NCBI GenBank assembly: GCA_013151785.1 | Contig: JAADHP010000087.1 | Span: 1 to 11,768, forward strand | Direction: 5' to 3' | Source of the DNA: Nitrospirota bacterium | GTDB taxonomy: Bacteria; Nitrospirota; Thermodesulfovibrionia; Thermodesulfovibrionales; JdFR-85 | DNA length: 11,768 bases | Shown here: piece by piece, positions 1 to 6,829 of the stretch | Layout of the letters: every line of letters starts with the position of its first letter | Position numbering within the stretch: the first letter of the stretch is position 1 | Made by a program: the position numbers and the translations under genes | Notes under the pieces: generated by a model | What the model saw: the letters and a program-made list of their open reading frames with translations, nothing else | Database searches by the model: none | What the model was told of the DNA's origin: nothing

Positions 1-27
1 CGTCCTCTCAAATTTCTCCTTTGCCAT
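1..27 (-). CDS. tuf: Elongation factor Tu, N-terminal fragment (runs off the window)
   Basis: Only the first nine codons are present, reading MAKEKFERT on the minus strand. This is the characteristic EF-Tu N-terminus, the GTPase that brings aminoacyl-tRNA to the ribosome. A strong AGGAGG-type ribosome binding site lies just upstream (about 31-38 on the minus strand). The gene follows four tRNA genes on the same strand, an arrangement often seen upstream of tuf, so co-transcription is likely. The call rests on nine residues plus context. Confidence 0.88.
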
Positions 28-41
28 GACTCCTCCTTTTG

Positions 42-165
42 TTTGTTGATTACTTCAGCTGTTGATTGGTTAACTCATACAAGAAAACCCTCAACCAGTT
101 CAACTCTAAAGATCTTCTATATTCCGTCAAATTTCAATGAGCCAACCAATCAACAAATCAACAAA
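42..165. repeat. Imperfect inverted repeat between tuf and tRNA-Thr(GGU)
   Basis: The arm at 42-78 contains TTGTTGATT and GTTGATTGGTTAACTCAT. The arm at 137-165 is its near reverse complement, with two tandem AATCAACA units. The arms carry a 7-8 nt periodicity and could fold into a long imperfect hairpin in the spacer between the last tRNA and tuf. Its effect on processing or tuf expression is unknown. Confidence 0.6.
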
Positions 166-241
166 TGGAGCCCATGACCGGAATCGAACCGGTGACCTCG
201 TCCTTACCAAGGACGTGCTCTGCCGACTGAGCTACATGGGC
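166..241 (-). tRNA. tRNA-Thr, anticodon GGU
   Basis: A full cloverleaf can be read on the minus strand. The acceptor arm GCCCATG pairs with CATGGGC, the D arm is GCTC/GAGC, the anticodon stem CGTCC/GGACG encloses the loop TTGGTAA, and the T arm is ACCGG-TTCGATT-CCGGT. The anticodon GGT decodes ACC and ACU threonine codons. The 3' CCA is encoded. It is the last of four tRNAs before tuf. Confidence 0.97.
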
Positions 242-316
242 ATTCAAGCATCACGTAACAAGCAGCAAGTGACAATGTCTTTTATTGCCTGTCTCTTGTC
301 CCTTGCCACTTGAACA
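242..316. repeat. Heptad-type inverted repeat between tRNA-Thr(GGU) and tRNA-Gly
   Basis: The spacer is almost wholly an imperfect palindrome. TTCAAG...GTAACAAGCAGCAAGTGACAA on the left is answered by TTGCCTGTCTCTTGTCCCTT and CACTTGAA on the right. The arms are built of CAAGNNA units with a 7-nt period, the same unit type as in the spacer at 590-697. No gene is visible in it. Confidence 0.7.
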
Positions 317-391
317 TGGAGCGGGAAACGGGATTCGAACCCGCGACCCTCGGCTTGGAAGGCCGACGCTCTACCACTGAGCTATTCCCGC
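317..391 (-). tRNA. tRNA-Gly, anticodon UCC
   Basis: The cloverleaf on the minus strand has acceptor GCGGGAA/TTCCCGC, anticodon stem TCGGC/GCCGA around the loop CTTCCAA, and T arm GCGGG-TTCGAAT-CCCGT. The anticodon TCC decodes GGA and GGG glycine codons. The discriminator is U and the CCA end is encoded. Confidence 0.97.
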
Positions 392-504
392 ACAACAGAA
401 GCCAGATGTCGGAAATCGGATGTCTGGCAGGATATATCATATTTAATAACATTTCTTCCACCCCTGCCTTCTGACCTCCGAATTCTGACTTCCGACCTCC
501 GTCA
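392..504. repeat. Heptad-type inverted repeat between tRNA-Gly and tRNA-Tyr
   Basis: This spacer uses a different 7-nt unit. The left arm is GTCGGAA-ATCGGAT-GTCTGGC (about 398-425). The right arm is CTGACCT-CCGAATT-CTGACTT-CCGACCT (about 470-503), roughly the reverse complement. It parallels the CAAGNNA spacers in architecture but not in sequence. No coding capacity is seen. Confidence 0.7.
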
Positions 505-589
505 TGGTGGAGAGGGGAGGATTCGAACCTCCGAAGGCTAAGCCAACGGGTTTACAGCCCGTCCCCTTTGGCCACTCGGGAACCTCTCC
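505..589 (-). tRNA. tRNA-Tyr, anticodon GUA
   Basis: This is a class II tRNA of 85 nt with a long variable arm, as expected for bacterial tRNA-Tyr. The acceptor GGAGAGG pairs with CCTCTCC, the anticodon stem ACGGG/CCCGT encloses CTGTAAA, and the T arm is GGAGG-TTCGAAT-CCTCC. The anticodon is GTA, the discriminator A, and the CCA end is encoded. Confidence 0.97.
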
Positions 590-697
590 ATTCAAGTAAC
601 AAGCAGCAAGTTACAAGTGACAAACATAATTAAATAACAAGGGACAAGTAACAAGCTATTTTTTGTTACTTGCTGCTTGTCCTTTGCTGCTTGAACA
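590..697. repeat. Heptad-type inverted repeat between tRNA-Tyr and tRNA-Thr(UGU)
   Basis: This is the clearest heptad tract. From 593 it reads CAAGTAA-CAAGCAG and then CAAGTTA-CAAGTGA. A further CAAGGGA-CAAGTAA-CAAGCTA lies at about 639-659. The right arm (661-695) is the reverse complement, ending in CTTGAA opposite TTCAAG at 591-596. It resembles in style the short tandem heptanucleotide repeats (STRR) known from heterocystous cyanobacteria, although the units differ. Confidence 0.75.
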
Positions 698-773
698 TGG
701 AGCCACCGGAGGGATTTGAACCCCCGACCCGCTGATTACAAATCAGCTGCTCTGCCAGCTGAGCTACGGTGGC
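698..773 (-). tRNA. tRNA-Thr, anticodon UGU
   Basis: The cloverleaf has acceptor GCCACCG/CGGTGGC, anticodon stem GCTGA/TCAGC around TTTGTAA, and T arm GGGGG-TTCAAAT-CCCTC. The anticodon TGT decodes ACA and ACG. The CCA is encoded. It is the first gene of the tRNA-tuf cluster. No clear minus-strand promoter could be fixed in the A/T-rich sequence upstream (774-843). Confidence 0.97.
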
Positions 774-892
774 GGATTATTTCATAAAATAGTGACAGTT
801 ATTTAACTTAATAAAATACCATATAAAAAAACAAAATGTCAAATGATAAATTCTGCGGTGTGCACTACTTGAAGATTAATATAATACAATTT

Positions 893-901
893 TGCTATAA
901 T
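893..901 (+). promoter_or_regulatory. Extended -10 promoter for the rpmE operon
   Basis: TGCTATAAT is a perfect extended -10 element (TGn plus TATAAT at 896-901). No good -35 lies at normal distance: TTGAAG at 869-874 is 21 bp away. A start near 908 would leave a leader of about 36 nt before the rpmE GTG. A second TATAAT occurs at 880-885 without a partner. Confidence 0.5.
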
Positions 902-943
902 AGAATGCAAAAGAAATCTCTAAGTCAAAGGAGGTACAGTTCA

Positions 944-1150
944 GTGAAAGAGGGAATTCATCCGGAGTATGTTGAATCACAGGTAACCTGTGCTTGTGGT
1001 GAAACCTTTGTAACAAGGTCAACAAAGCCAAAGATCCAGGTGGACATATGTTCCCGATGCCACCCATTCTTTACAGGCAAGCAAAAGATTGTTGACACCG
1101 AAGGGCGTGTTGAGAAGTTTAAAAAGAAGTATGCTAAACATGGCAAATAG
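944..1150 (+). CDS. rpmE: Large ribosomal subunit protein bL31 (zinc-binding form)
   Basis: The 68-residue product is a complete bL31, a component of the 50S subunit bridging to the 30S head. Zinc ligands typical of the C+ form are present: Cys16 and Cys18 (CACGE), Cys36 and Cys39 (CSRC). The following HPFFTGKQK segment and the basic C-terminus are family hallmarks. I chose the GTG at 944 because AAAGGAGG at 927-934 sits 9 nt upstream and the protein then starts MKEGIHPEY, the family N-terminus. Reading upstream to 836 would add 36 unrelated residues. It opens the operon with DUF1385, prfA, prmC and murA, and the next gene starts at the base after its stop codon. Confidence 0.96.
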   Translation: MKEGIHPEYVESQVTCACGETFVTRSTKPKIQVDICSRCHPFFTGKQKIVDTEGRVEKFKKKYAKHGK

Positions 1151-2095
1151 ATGAAGTATGCTTTGAAGTTTTTCAATCAGATATTACTATGTTCCGAGGC
1201 GTTCCCGGCATTAGCAGCAAGAAAATCCAGTGTTGGTGGACAGGCTGTAATTGAGGGAGTGATGATGAAGGCCTCTCGCAGCTGGGCTGTGGCTGTGAGA
1301 GGAAAGGCAGGTGATATTCACATCCTGAAAAGATATTTAAAACCAACTCCCTATATCTTTAAACTTCCTCTATTGAGAGGAGTGTTTGTATTGATACAGT
1401 CCATAGCACTGGGAATCAAGGCAATAGATTTTTCAGCCTCAAAGGCCTATGAGGAGGAAGAGCAAAAGATCTCTCCTGTACTGAGCTTTTTTACTATTTT
1501 GGTGGCTATCATTCTTGGGATAGGACTCTTCATATTTTTACCCCTGTATATTACGAGGCTTGTGGGGCTATCAATACCGATGGTAAAGCAGAACCCTCTT
1601 GTTTTTAATCTATTCGATGGCACACTGAGGGTGATAATATTTATTTTTTATGTATTTATTATCGGACTGTGGAGTGATATGAAACGAATCTACGAGTATC
1701 ATGGTGCTGAGCACAAGGTTATCCATGCCTACGAAAAGGGTGGTGAGCTGAATCCCGAATCAATCCATAACAATTATAGCCCTCAACATCCTCGCTGTGG
1801 AACAAGCTTTCTGATGATTGTTATGGTGATAAGCATACTTATATTCTCTCTCATCCCTCATGAGATAGGCTTTACTGGAAAACTCCTGTCAAGACTTGTT
1901 TTGATACCTCTTGTTGCAGGTGTATCCTATGAGATATTGAAGATTTCAGCAAAAAAACAGAAGAATCCATTTTTCAGAATGCTTTCAATTCCTGGACTGG
2001 CTCTTCAGAAATTAACAACAAGACAACCTGATCGGGAACAGATAGAGGTAGCAATAGTATCCCTGAGGTCTGCACTGGAGGACAGTAATGTTTGA
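1151..2095 (+). CDS. DUF1385 family (YqhQ-like) integral membrane protein
   Basis: This 314-residue polytopic membrane protein has the DUF1385 signature GGQAVIEGVMM at 29-39. Hydrophobic segments lie near 109-134, 157-175, 219-238 and 246-263. Two conserved polar motifs look metal-ligand-like: HGAEH at 184-188 and HPRCGTSF at 213-220. The biochemical function of the family is not established to my knowledge. It is commonly found between rpmE and prfA, as here. The ATG directly abuts the rpmE stop and lacks a strong ribosome binding site, which suggests translational coupling. No other in-frame ATG lies before the signature, so the protein carries a 28-residue N-terminal lead, longer than usual. 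Its last 8 bases overlap prfA. Confidence 0.88.
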   Translation: MKYALKFFNQILLCSEAFPALAARKSSVGGQAVIEGVMMKASRSWAVAVRGKAGDIHILKRYLKPTPYIFKLPLLRGVFVLIQSIALGIKAIDFSASKAYEEEEQKISPVLSFFTILVAIILGIGLFIFLPLYITRLVGLSIPMVKQNPLVFNLFDGTLRVIIFIFYVFIIGLWSDMKRIYEYHGAEHKVIHAYEKGGELNPESIHNNYSPQHPRCGTSFLMIVMVISILIFSLIPHEIGFTGKLLSRLVLIPLVAGVSYEILKISAKKQKNPFFRMLSIPGLALQKLTTRQPDREQIEVAIVSLRSALEDSNV

Positions 2096-3170
2096 AAAAC
2101 TCCGTGTAATAGAGGAAAAATACGAAGAATTGACAAAGAGGCTCTCTGACCCAGGCACAATAGCTGATCATGAAAAATACATGCAGCTATCCAAGGAACA
2201 GGCAGAGTTGCAGCCCATTGTTCAGAAATACAGACAATACAAGGAACTTGTAGAAGACCTGAAAGAGGCAGAGGAACTCTGCAAAAGCGGTGATGCCGAA
2301 CTGAAGGAGCTTGCTGAAGAGGAGATTGAAAATATAAAAGAAAAGCTCCCCCTCATTGAGAAGGAACTAAAACTACTCTTGCTACCAAGGGATCCAAGGG
2401 ATGAGAAGAATGTAATTCTTGAGATACGGGCAGGCACAGGCGGTGAAGAGGCAGCCCTGTTTGCAGCAGACCTGTTTCGCATGTATAGCAGATACGCGGA
2501 AAGAAAGAACTGGAAGGTTGAAATTATCGACTCCAGCCCAACAGGGCTTGGAGGTTTTAAGGAGATTGTCGTTTCCATTCAGGGACGTGGTGCTTACAGC
2601 CGCCTGAAATACGAAAGTGGTGTCCACAGGGTGCAGCGTGTGCCTGTCACAGAAACCTCCGGCCGGATACATACATCAGCAGCCACGGTAGCAGTGCTAC
2701 CCGAGGTGGAAGACATAGATATCAGGATAGATGAAAAGGATTTGAAGATCGACACCTACAGGGCATCTGGAGCAGGTGGACAGCACGTGAACAAGGTTTC
2801 TTCAGCCGTTAGGATAACCCACCTACCCACTGGCATCGTGGTACAGTGTCAGGATGAACGATCCCAGCACAAAAACAGGGAAAAGGCAATGAGGGTTCTG
2901 AGGGCACGGCTTTATGAGATCAGAATGAGCGAGCAGGAAAAAGAGATCTCCGAAACCAGACGTTCACAGATTGGAAGCGGCGACAGAAGCGAGAGGATAA
3001 GAACCTACAACTTTCCTCAGAACAGGGTTACAGACCACAGAATAGGACTGACCCTGAAGAAGCTTGATCAGATCCTTGAGGGTGACCTTGACGAACTTAT
3101 TGATGCCCTCATCACCCATTTCCAGGCTGAGGCACTCAAGAATACAGAGGCCCTTACAGGTGTAGCATAA
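2088..3170 (+). CDS. prfA: Peptide chain release factor 1
   Basis: The product recognises UAA and UAG stop codons and triggers peptidyl-tRNA hydrolysis. At 360 residues it has the usual RF1 length. The N-terminal coiled-coil domain spans about 1-110. The tripeptide anticodon region is PVT at 186-188, the position of RF1 PxT and unlike RF2 SPF. The catalytic GGQ is at 230-232 within SGAGGQHVNKVSSA. There is no in-frame UGA frameshift site like that of RF2. GGAGG at 2077-2081 gives a good ribosome binding site inside the end of the DUF1385 gene. prmC, whose product methylates the GGQ glutamine, follows after 8 bp. Confidence 0.97.
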   Translation: MFEKLRVIEEKYEELTKRLSDPGTIADHEKYMQLSKEQAELQPIVQKYRQYKELVEDLKEAEELCKSGDAELKELAEEEIENIKEKLPLIEKELKLLLLPRDPRDEKNVILEIRAGTGGEEAALFAADLFRMYSRYAERKNWKVEIIDSSPTGLGGFKEIVVSIQGRGAYSRLKYESGVHRVQRVPVTETSGRIHTSAATVAVLPEVEDIDIRIDEKDLKIDTYRASGAGGQHVNKVSSAVRITHLPTGIVVQCQDERSQHKNREKAMRVLRARLYEIRMSEQEKEISETRRSQIGSGDRSERIRTYNFPQNRVTDHRIGLTLKKLDQILEGDLDELIDALITHFQAEALKNTEALTGVA

Positions 3171-3178
3171 CAAAGGTC

Positions 3179-4060
3179 ATGACCACAATTTCCCAATCCG
3201 GGCAGTCTCCAAAGAAGGCCCTCTTCTTATTACGACGGATCCACAGGGATCTCTCCTGTGAAGGGATTGAGGATGCCTGGGCCGAGGCAGAGCTTATCCT
3301 CTGTCATGCCACAGGGCTGTCAAAAGTCGATATCTACAGAGATAACCCTGACATTTCGGAAGATATCATAAAAACTGTTAATGATATGGTAAGAAAAAGA
3401 CTCTCCAGGGTTCCCCTACAGTACATTACTGGAGAGGTGGATTTCCTTAAGCTTAACATAAAGGTCGGCCCGGGCGTGTTAATACCACGGCCTGAAACAG
3501 AGATACTTGTTCAGGAGGTTTACCGGCTTTTTAAAGAAGGCTGTCTCCCCCCCTGTCCGGTAATACTTGACATGGGCACAGGCAGTGGATGTATAGGCCT
3601 GGCCATTGCCCGATTAATTCCCTCTTCTCATGTTATTGGGGTGGATATCTCACCCCGGGCGATCAAATATTCCAGCGAAAACAAAGCCCTTAATAAAATA
3701 AAGAACTTTCATGTCCTTAGAGGGAACCTGTTTGAACCTGTAAGGGACAAAACCTTTGCTCTTATAGTCTCGAACCCACCCTATGTAAGAACTGACGAAA
3801 TAGCATCCCTTCAGCAGGAGATTGCCTTCTATGAACCACGCATTGCACTTGATGGTGGAAAGGACGGGCTTGATTATTACAGGCTTATAATACCTCAATC
3901 AATTGACCACCTTACAAAAGGAGGCTTCCTTGCATTCGAGATAGGCATTGGCCAGTTTGAAGAGATTATCAGGATTGCACAAAGACATGGTCTTGCCCTG
4001 TTCAGGACAAAGGAGGATTTTTCATCAATAAAGAGAGTGCTCATTTTCAGGAGGCCATAG
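3179..4060 (+). CDS. prmC: Release factor glutamine methyltransferase
   Basis: This 293-residue AdoMet-dependent enzyme methylates the GGQ glutamine of release factors. An N-terminal helical domain (about 1-85) is followed by PRPETE at 103-108, the AdoMet-binding DMGTGSGCIG at 131-140, an acidic strand GVDIS near 154-158, and the substrate-glutamine motif NPPY at 199-202. That motif set is specific to PrmC/HemK-type enzymes. Its position right after prfA supports the role. The ATG at 3179 has AAAGG only 2 nt upstream, a poor site, so coupling to prfA is probable. The gene's last codons contain the ribosome binding site of murA. Confidence 0.95.
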   Translation: MTTISQSGQSPKKALFLLRRIHRDLSCEGIEDAWAEAELILCHATGLSKVDIYRDNPDISEDIIKTVNDMVRKRLSRVPLQYITGEVDFLKLNIKVGPGVLIPRPETEILVQEVYRLFKEGCLPPCPVILDMGTGSGCIGLAIARLIPSSHVIGVDISPRAIKYSSENKALNKIKNFHVLRGNLFEPVRDKTFALIVSNPPYVRTDEIASLQQEIAFYEPRIALDGGKDGLDYYRLIIPQSIDHLTKGGFLAFEIGIGQFEEIIRIAQRHGLALFRTKEDFSSIKRVLIFRRP

Positions 4061-4061
4061 A

Positions 4062-5315
4062 ATGGAAAAATTAGTTATAACTGGTGGAACTCCCCTTAAA
4101 GGCTCGGTAAGAATCTCCGGGGCAAAGAATGCAACACTGCCTGCCATGGCTGCCACTATTCTCTCAGAAGGAGAACATATTATAAAAAATGTACCCCTTC
4201 TGAGGGATGTATTCACAATGGGCAGACTCCTGGAACATCTGGGTATGAAGTGCAGTCTGGAAAACTCAAAGATGATCATTACCAATAAGGGGCTCCGTAA
4301 TCTTGAGGCACCCTATGAGCTTGTGAGAACAATGAGGGCATCCATACTGGTACTTGGTCCCATGCTGGCACGGTATGGTCATGCAAAGGTTTCCCTTCCG
4401 GGCGGCTGCGCAATCGGAGCAAGACCTGTAAATCTTCACCTCATGGGTCTGGAAAAGATGGGTGCCCATATCGAACTTGAACAGGGCTATATAAAGGCCA
4501 CGGCCCGGAGGCTTCATGGTGCTCATATATATTTTGATATTCCCACGGTAACCGGTACAGAGAATCTTATGATGGCTGCCTCACTTGCAAAGGGCGTGAC
4601 AAGAATCGAAAATGCTGCAAGAGAGCCGGAAGTTACAGACCTTGCCCATATGATGAACAGGATGGGTGCAAGGATTTCAGGCGCTGGTGAGAGCATAATC
4701 ACCATAGAAGGTGTCGATGAATTATCCCCCATAGAACATAGTGTAATACCTGACAGGATTGAAACAGGCACCTTTATTGTCGCAGCAGGAATCACAGGAG
4801 GTGATATAGAGATCATGGATGCAAAGCCCGAACATCTTGATGCCATTATAACAAAGCTGCAGGAGACAGGCATCGAGTGTGAGCAAACATCAAAAGGCCT
4901 CCGTGTTCGTGCCAGGAAACAATTGAAGTCACGAGACCTTAAAACAATGCCCTACCCGGGCTTCCCTACTGATATGCAGGCACAGTTTATGGCATTGATG
5001 TGCATAGCCGAAGGTACGAGTGTCATAAGGGAAACCATATTCGAGAACCGTTTCATGCATGTAGCAGAACTCAAAAGAATGGGAGCAGACATTACCATTG
5101 AGGGCTCTACTGCCACAGTCAGAGGAGTAAAACACCTGAAGGGTGCACCTGTTATGGCTACTGATCTCAGGGCAAGTGCCTCTCTTGTGCTGGCAGGACT
5201 TGCTGCAGAAGGCAATACAGTGGTGGACAGGATATACCATCTTGACAGAGGCTATGAAGCCCTTGATAAAAAGTTAAAAAACCTTGGTGCACAAATTGAA
5301 AGGATAAAAACATAG
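4062..5315 (+). CDS. murA: UDP-N-acetylglucosamine 1-carboxyvinyltransferase
   Basis: MurA transfers enolpyruvate from PEP to UDP-GlcNAc, the first committed cytoplasmic step of peptidoglycan synthesis. The 417 residues match the family length. Active-site residues are visible: Lys22 in SGAKNA, Cys116 in PGGCAIGARPV with Arg121 next to it, and Asp304 in YPGFPTDMQAQ. Because position 116 is Cys and not Asp, fosfomycin sensitivity would be expected from family knowledge. CAGGAGG at 4048-4054, inside the end of prmC, is a strong ribosome binding site. The gene closes the rpmE operon. No convincing terminator hairpin with a T-run was seen after it. Confidence 0.97.
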   Translation: MEKLVITGGTPLKGSVRISGAKNATLPAMAATILSEGEHIIKNVPLLRDVFTMGRLLEHLGMKCSLENSKMIITNKGLRNLEAPYELVRTMRASILVLGPMLARYGHAKVSLPGGCAIGARPVNLHLMGLEKMGAHIELEQGYIKATARRLHGAHIYFDIPTVTGTENLMMAASLAKGVTRIENAAREPEVTDLAHMMNRMGARISGAGESIITIEGVDELSPIEHSVIPDRIETGTFIVAAGITGGDIEIMDAKPEHLDAIITKLQETGIECEQTSKGLRVRARKQLKSRDLKTMPYPGFPTDMQAQFMALMCIAEGTSVIRETIFENRFMHVAELKRMGADITIEGSTATVRGVKHLKGAPVMATDLRASASLVLAGLAAEGNTVVDRIYHLDRGYEALDKKLKNLGAQIERIKT

Positions 5316-5357
5316 AATGCCTCTGAGGGGACTAAAAAGGTGAATATTATACAGTGC

Positions 5358-5385
5358 TTGTTTTTCTTCAGATTATTGATATAAT
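5358..5385 (+). promoter_or_regulatory. Upstream promoter of the hfq operon (P1)
   Basis: TTGTTT at 5358-5363 is separated by 16 bp from a perfect TATAAT at 5380-5385, which also has the extended -10 dinucleotide (TGATATAAT from 5377). A start near 5392 would give a leader of about 100 nt before the hfq ATG. Confidence 0.55.
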
Positions 5386-5413
5386 ATGATGTACATAATA
5401 CTTTGATATCCTT

Positions 5414-5444
5414 TTGCTTAATAATATCGCTTTTGTGCTAAAAT
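5414..5444 (+). promoter_or_regulatory. Downstream promoter of the hfq operon (P2)
   Basis: TTGCTT at 5414-5419 and the extended -10 TGCTAAAAT at 5436-5444 are 19 bp apart. That spacing is long, but the TGn element can compensate. A start near 5451 leaves about 43 nt of leader. Together with P1 this suggests hfq is expressed from two promoters, not by read-through from murA alone. Confidence 0.45.
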
Positions 5445-5493
5445 ACCAGATAGCCTTTTGGCTTTCAATACAATTCCAAAAAGGAGCGAGGCG

Positions 5494-5730
5494 ATGGGAA
5501 ATACCAACCAGAAACTCCAGGATAGTTTTTTAAATCAGTTGAGAAAAGAAAAGACCACTGTGGTGGTCTACCTCACAAATGGAGTACGTCTCAAGGGTGT
5601 TATCAAGGGATTCGACAATTTTGTAATCCTGTTAAAAGAGACAAGCCTCCAGATGATTTACAAACATGCCGTATCAACTATAATACCGGAAGGAGATTTC
5701 CACTTCCAGCCACAAAGGGAAGAGGAATAA
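5494..5730 (+). CDS. hfq: RNA chaperone Hfq
   Basis: This 78-residue Sm-like protein forms a hexamer that pairs small RNAs with mRNAs. The N-terminal helix QDSFLNQLRK (9-18) contains Gln9, matching the proximal-face Gln8 of E. coli Hfq. Phe43 corresponds to Phe42. The Sm2 motif YKHAVST begins at Tyr56-Lys57-His58, matching the uridine-binding Y55/K56/H57. The C-terminus is short and acidic (REEE), unlike the long E. coli tail. I chose the ATG at 5494 because AAGGAG (5481-5486) precedes it and the family N-terminus follows. The open frame extends to 5458 but adds an unrelated lead. The Nudix gene follows after 3 nt, so the two are co-translated neighbours. Confidence 0.96.
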   Translation: MGNTNQKLQDSFLNQLRKEKTTVVVYLTNGVRLKGVIKGFDNFVILLKETSLQMIYKHAVSTIIPEGDFHFQPQREEE

Positions 5731-5733
5731 GAG

Positions 5734-6135
5734 ATGGAGAGGGAGTTCAGGAATCCCTTACCCACTGTGGACATTATTATTGAGATTAACGGAGGAGTGG
5801 TTCTTGTGAAAAGAAAGAATCCGCCCCATGGCTGGGCCCTGCCTGGCGGTTTTGTGGACTATGGTGAAAGCCTGGAGGATGCTGCTGTAAGGGAGGCAAA
5901 GGAGGAAACAGGGCTTGATATAAAGTTGGTCAGACAGTTCCATACATACTCCAAACCTGGAAGAGACCCTCGCTTTCATACAATCACAACCGTGTATATT
6001 GCAAAAGCCAAAGGCACACCCAGGGCAGGAGATGATGCCAAAGAGGTTGGCATCTTTCAAAGAGACAATCTTCCAGACAACATAGTATTTGACCATAAGG
6101 ATATCCTTGATGATTATTTCTCAAATAGATATTAG
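5734..6135 (+). CDS. Nudix hydrolase, ADP-ribose pyrophosphatase-like
   Basis: The 133-residue protein is a single Nudix domain. The Nudix box begins at Gly39 and fits G-x5-E-x7-REUxEExGU exactly, with the catalytic REAKEETG at 53-60. The stretch WALPGG precedes it. A downstream segment YSKPGRDPRFHT (about 72-83) resembles the substrate loop of ADP-ribose pyrophosphatases, which hydrolyse ADP-ribose to AMP and ribose 5-phosphate. Substrate assignment in this superfamily from sequence alone is uncertain, so a nucleotide-sugar or oxidised-nucleotide substrate remains possible. It lies 3 nt after hfq, with AGAGG as ribosome binding site in the hfq end, and 21 nt before the SurA-like gene. Confidence 0.85.
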   Translation: MEREFRNPLPTVDIIIEINGGVVLVKRKNPPHGWALPGGFVDYGESLEDAAVREAKEETGLDIKLVRQFHTYSKPGRDPRFHTITTVYIAKAKGTPRAGDDAKEVGIFQRDNLPDNIVFDHKDILDDYFSNRY

Positions 6136-6156
6136 ATTGTACAAGGGGGTTTGTAT

Positions 6157-6828
6157 ATGCTCTATTTTATGAGAAAGCATGCCAAGTTTTTCTATGTATT
6201 CTTTTTTCTTGTAATCATTTCCTTTATCTTCTTTTATGTGGGACCTATAGATAAGAATCAGAATCCGGTAGTTGTAGAGATAGGGAAAAAAGATAAAGTC
6301 CATATTAATGAATACTGGCGCGTCTATGATAACCTGAGAGAATTTTACAAGGATATATACAAGGACCAGTTCAATGACGAACTGGAGAAAAAACTGAACC
6401 TGAAAGAGAAAGCCCTTGAGACAGTCCTTGAGGAACACCTCCTCTATATAAGAGCAAGGGAGATTGGTCTTACAGTCACAGACAGGGAATTACAGGAGGC
6501 CATTATGCATGAGCCTGCCTTCCAGAGGAATGGGAGATTTAATAGAGATATCTATATCAGAACACTCCAGCTAAACAGACTCACACCAGCCTATTATGAG
6601 AGCATGAAAAGAAAGGAACTGATTGTCAAGAAGTTACGTGCCCTTATAGAGGAGCCTGTTACAATATCTGAAGAGGAACTTGGTGATTTCAAAGGCCAGA
6701 ATGAGGACCTCAAAAAGGCATTGAAAAATGCCCTGCTCCGTGATAAGAAAAATCGGATACTCAAATCCTATATTGAATCCCTGAAAAAAGAATATGGGGT
6801 TGTGCTCCACAGAGACCTTATCGGATAA
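6157..6828 (+). CDS. Membrane-anchored SurA/PpiD-type chaperone domain without a parvulin domain
   Basis: The 223-residue product has a cytoplasmic basic start (RKHAK), one transmembrane helix at about 11-29, and a periplasmic helical region. The segment AFQRNGRFNRDIYI (121-134) followed by LTPAYYESMKRKELI (142-156) is typical of the SurA_N_3/PpiD N-terminal chaperone module. After residue 165 there is only a short helical tail resembling the C-terminal helix of the family. The roughly 100-residue peptidyl-prolyl isomerase domain expected in between is absent. The reading frame is intact, so this looks like a real compact form. The ATG at 6157 is preferred over TTG at 6151 because AAGGGGGT (6143-6150) is well placed for it. 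It likely assists folding of exported proteins. Substrates are unknown. Confidence 0.75.
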   Translation: MLYFMRKHAKFFYVFFFLVIISFIFFYVGPIDKNQNPVVVEIGKKDKVHINEYWRVYDNLREFYKDIYKDQFNDELEKKLNLKEKALETVLEEHLLYIRAREIGLTVTDRELQEAIMHEPAFQRNGRFNRDIYIRTLQLNRLTPAYYESMKRKELIVKKLRALIEEPVTISEEELGDFKGQNEDLKKALKNALLRDKKNRILKSYIESLKKEYGVVLHRDLIG

Positions 6829-6829
6829 G

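Noticed and set aside
774..843. Minus-strand promoter for the tRNA-tuf cluster
   Set aside because: Several A/T-rich hexamers are possible, but no pair has both good matches and acceptable spacing.
836..943. Upstream extension of rpmE giving a 104-residue protein
   Set aside because: The added residues do not fit bL31, and the extension includes the extended -10 box and the ribosome binding site of the GTG at 944.
5316..5345. Intrinsic terminator after murA
   Set aside because: CCTC/GGGG can form only a very short weak stem and no T-run follows.
5458..5493. TTG start adding 12 residues to Hfq
   Set aside because: AAGGAG lies directly before the ATG at 5494, and the Hfq family N-terminus begins there.
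6794..6829. Earlier ATG for trpF inside the SurA-like gene
   Set aside because: Family proteins begin at or just before VKICG, which fits the ATG at 6830.
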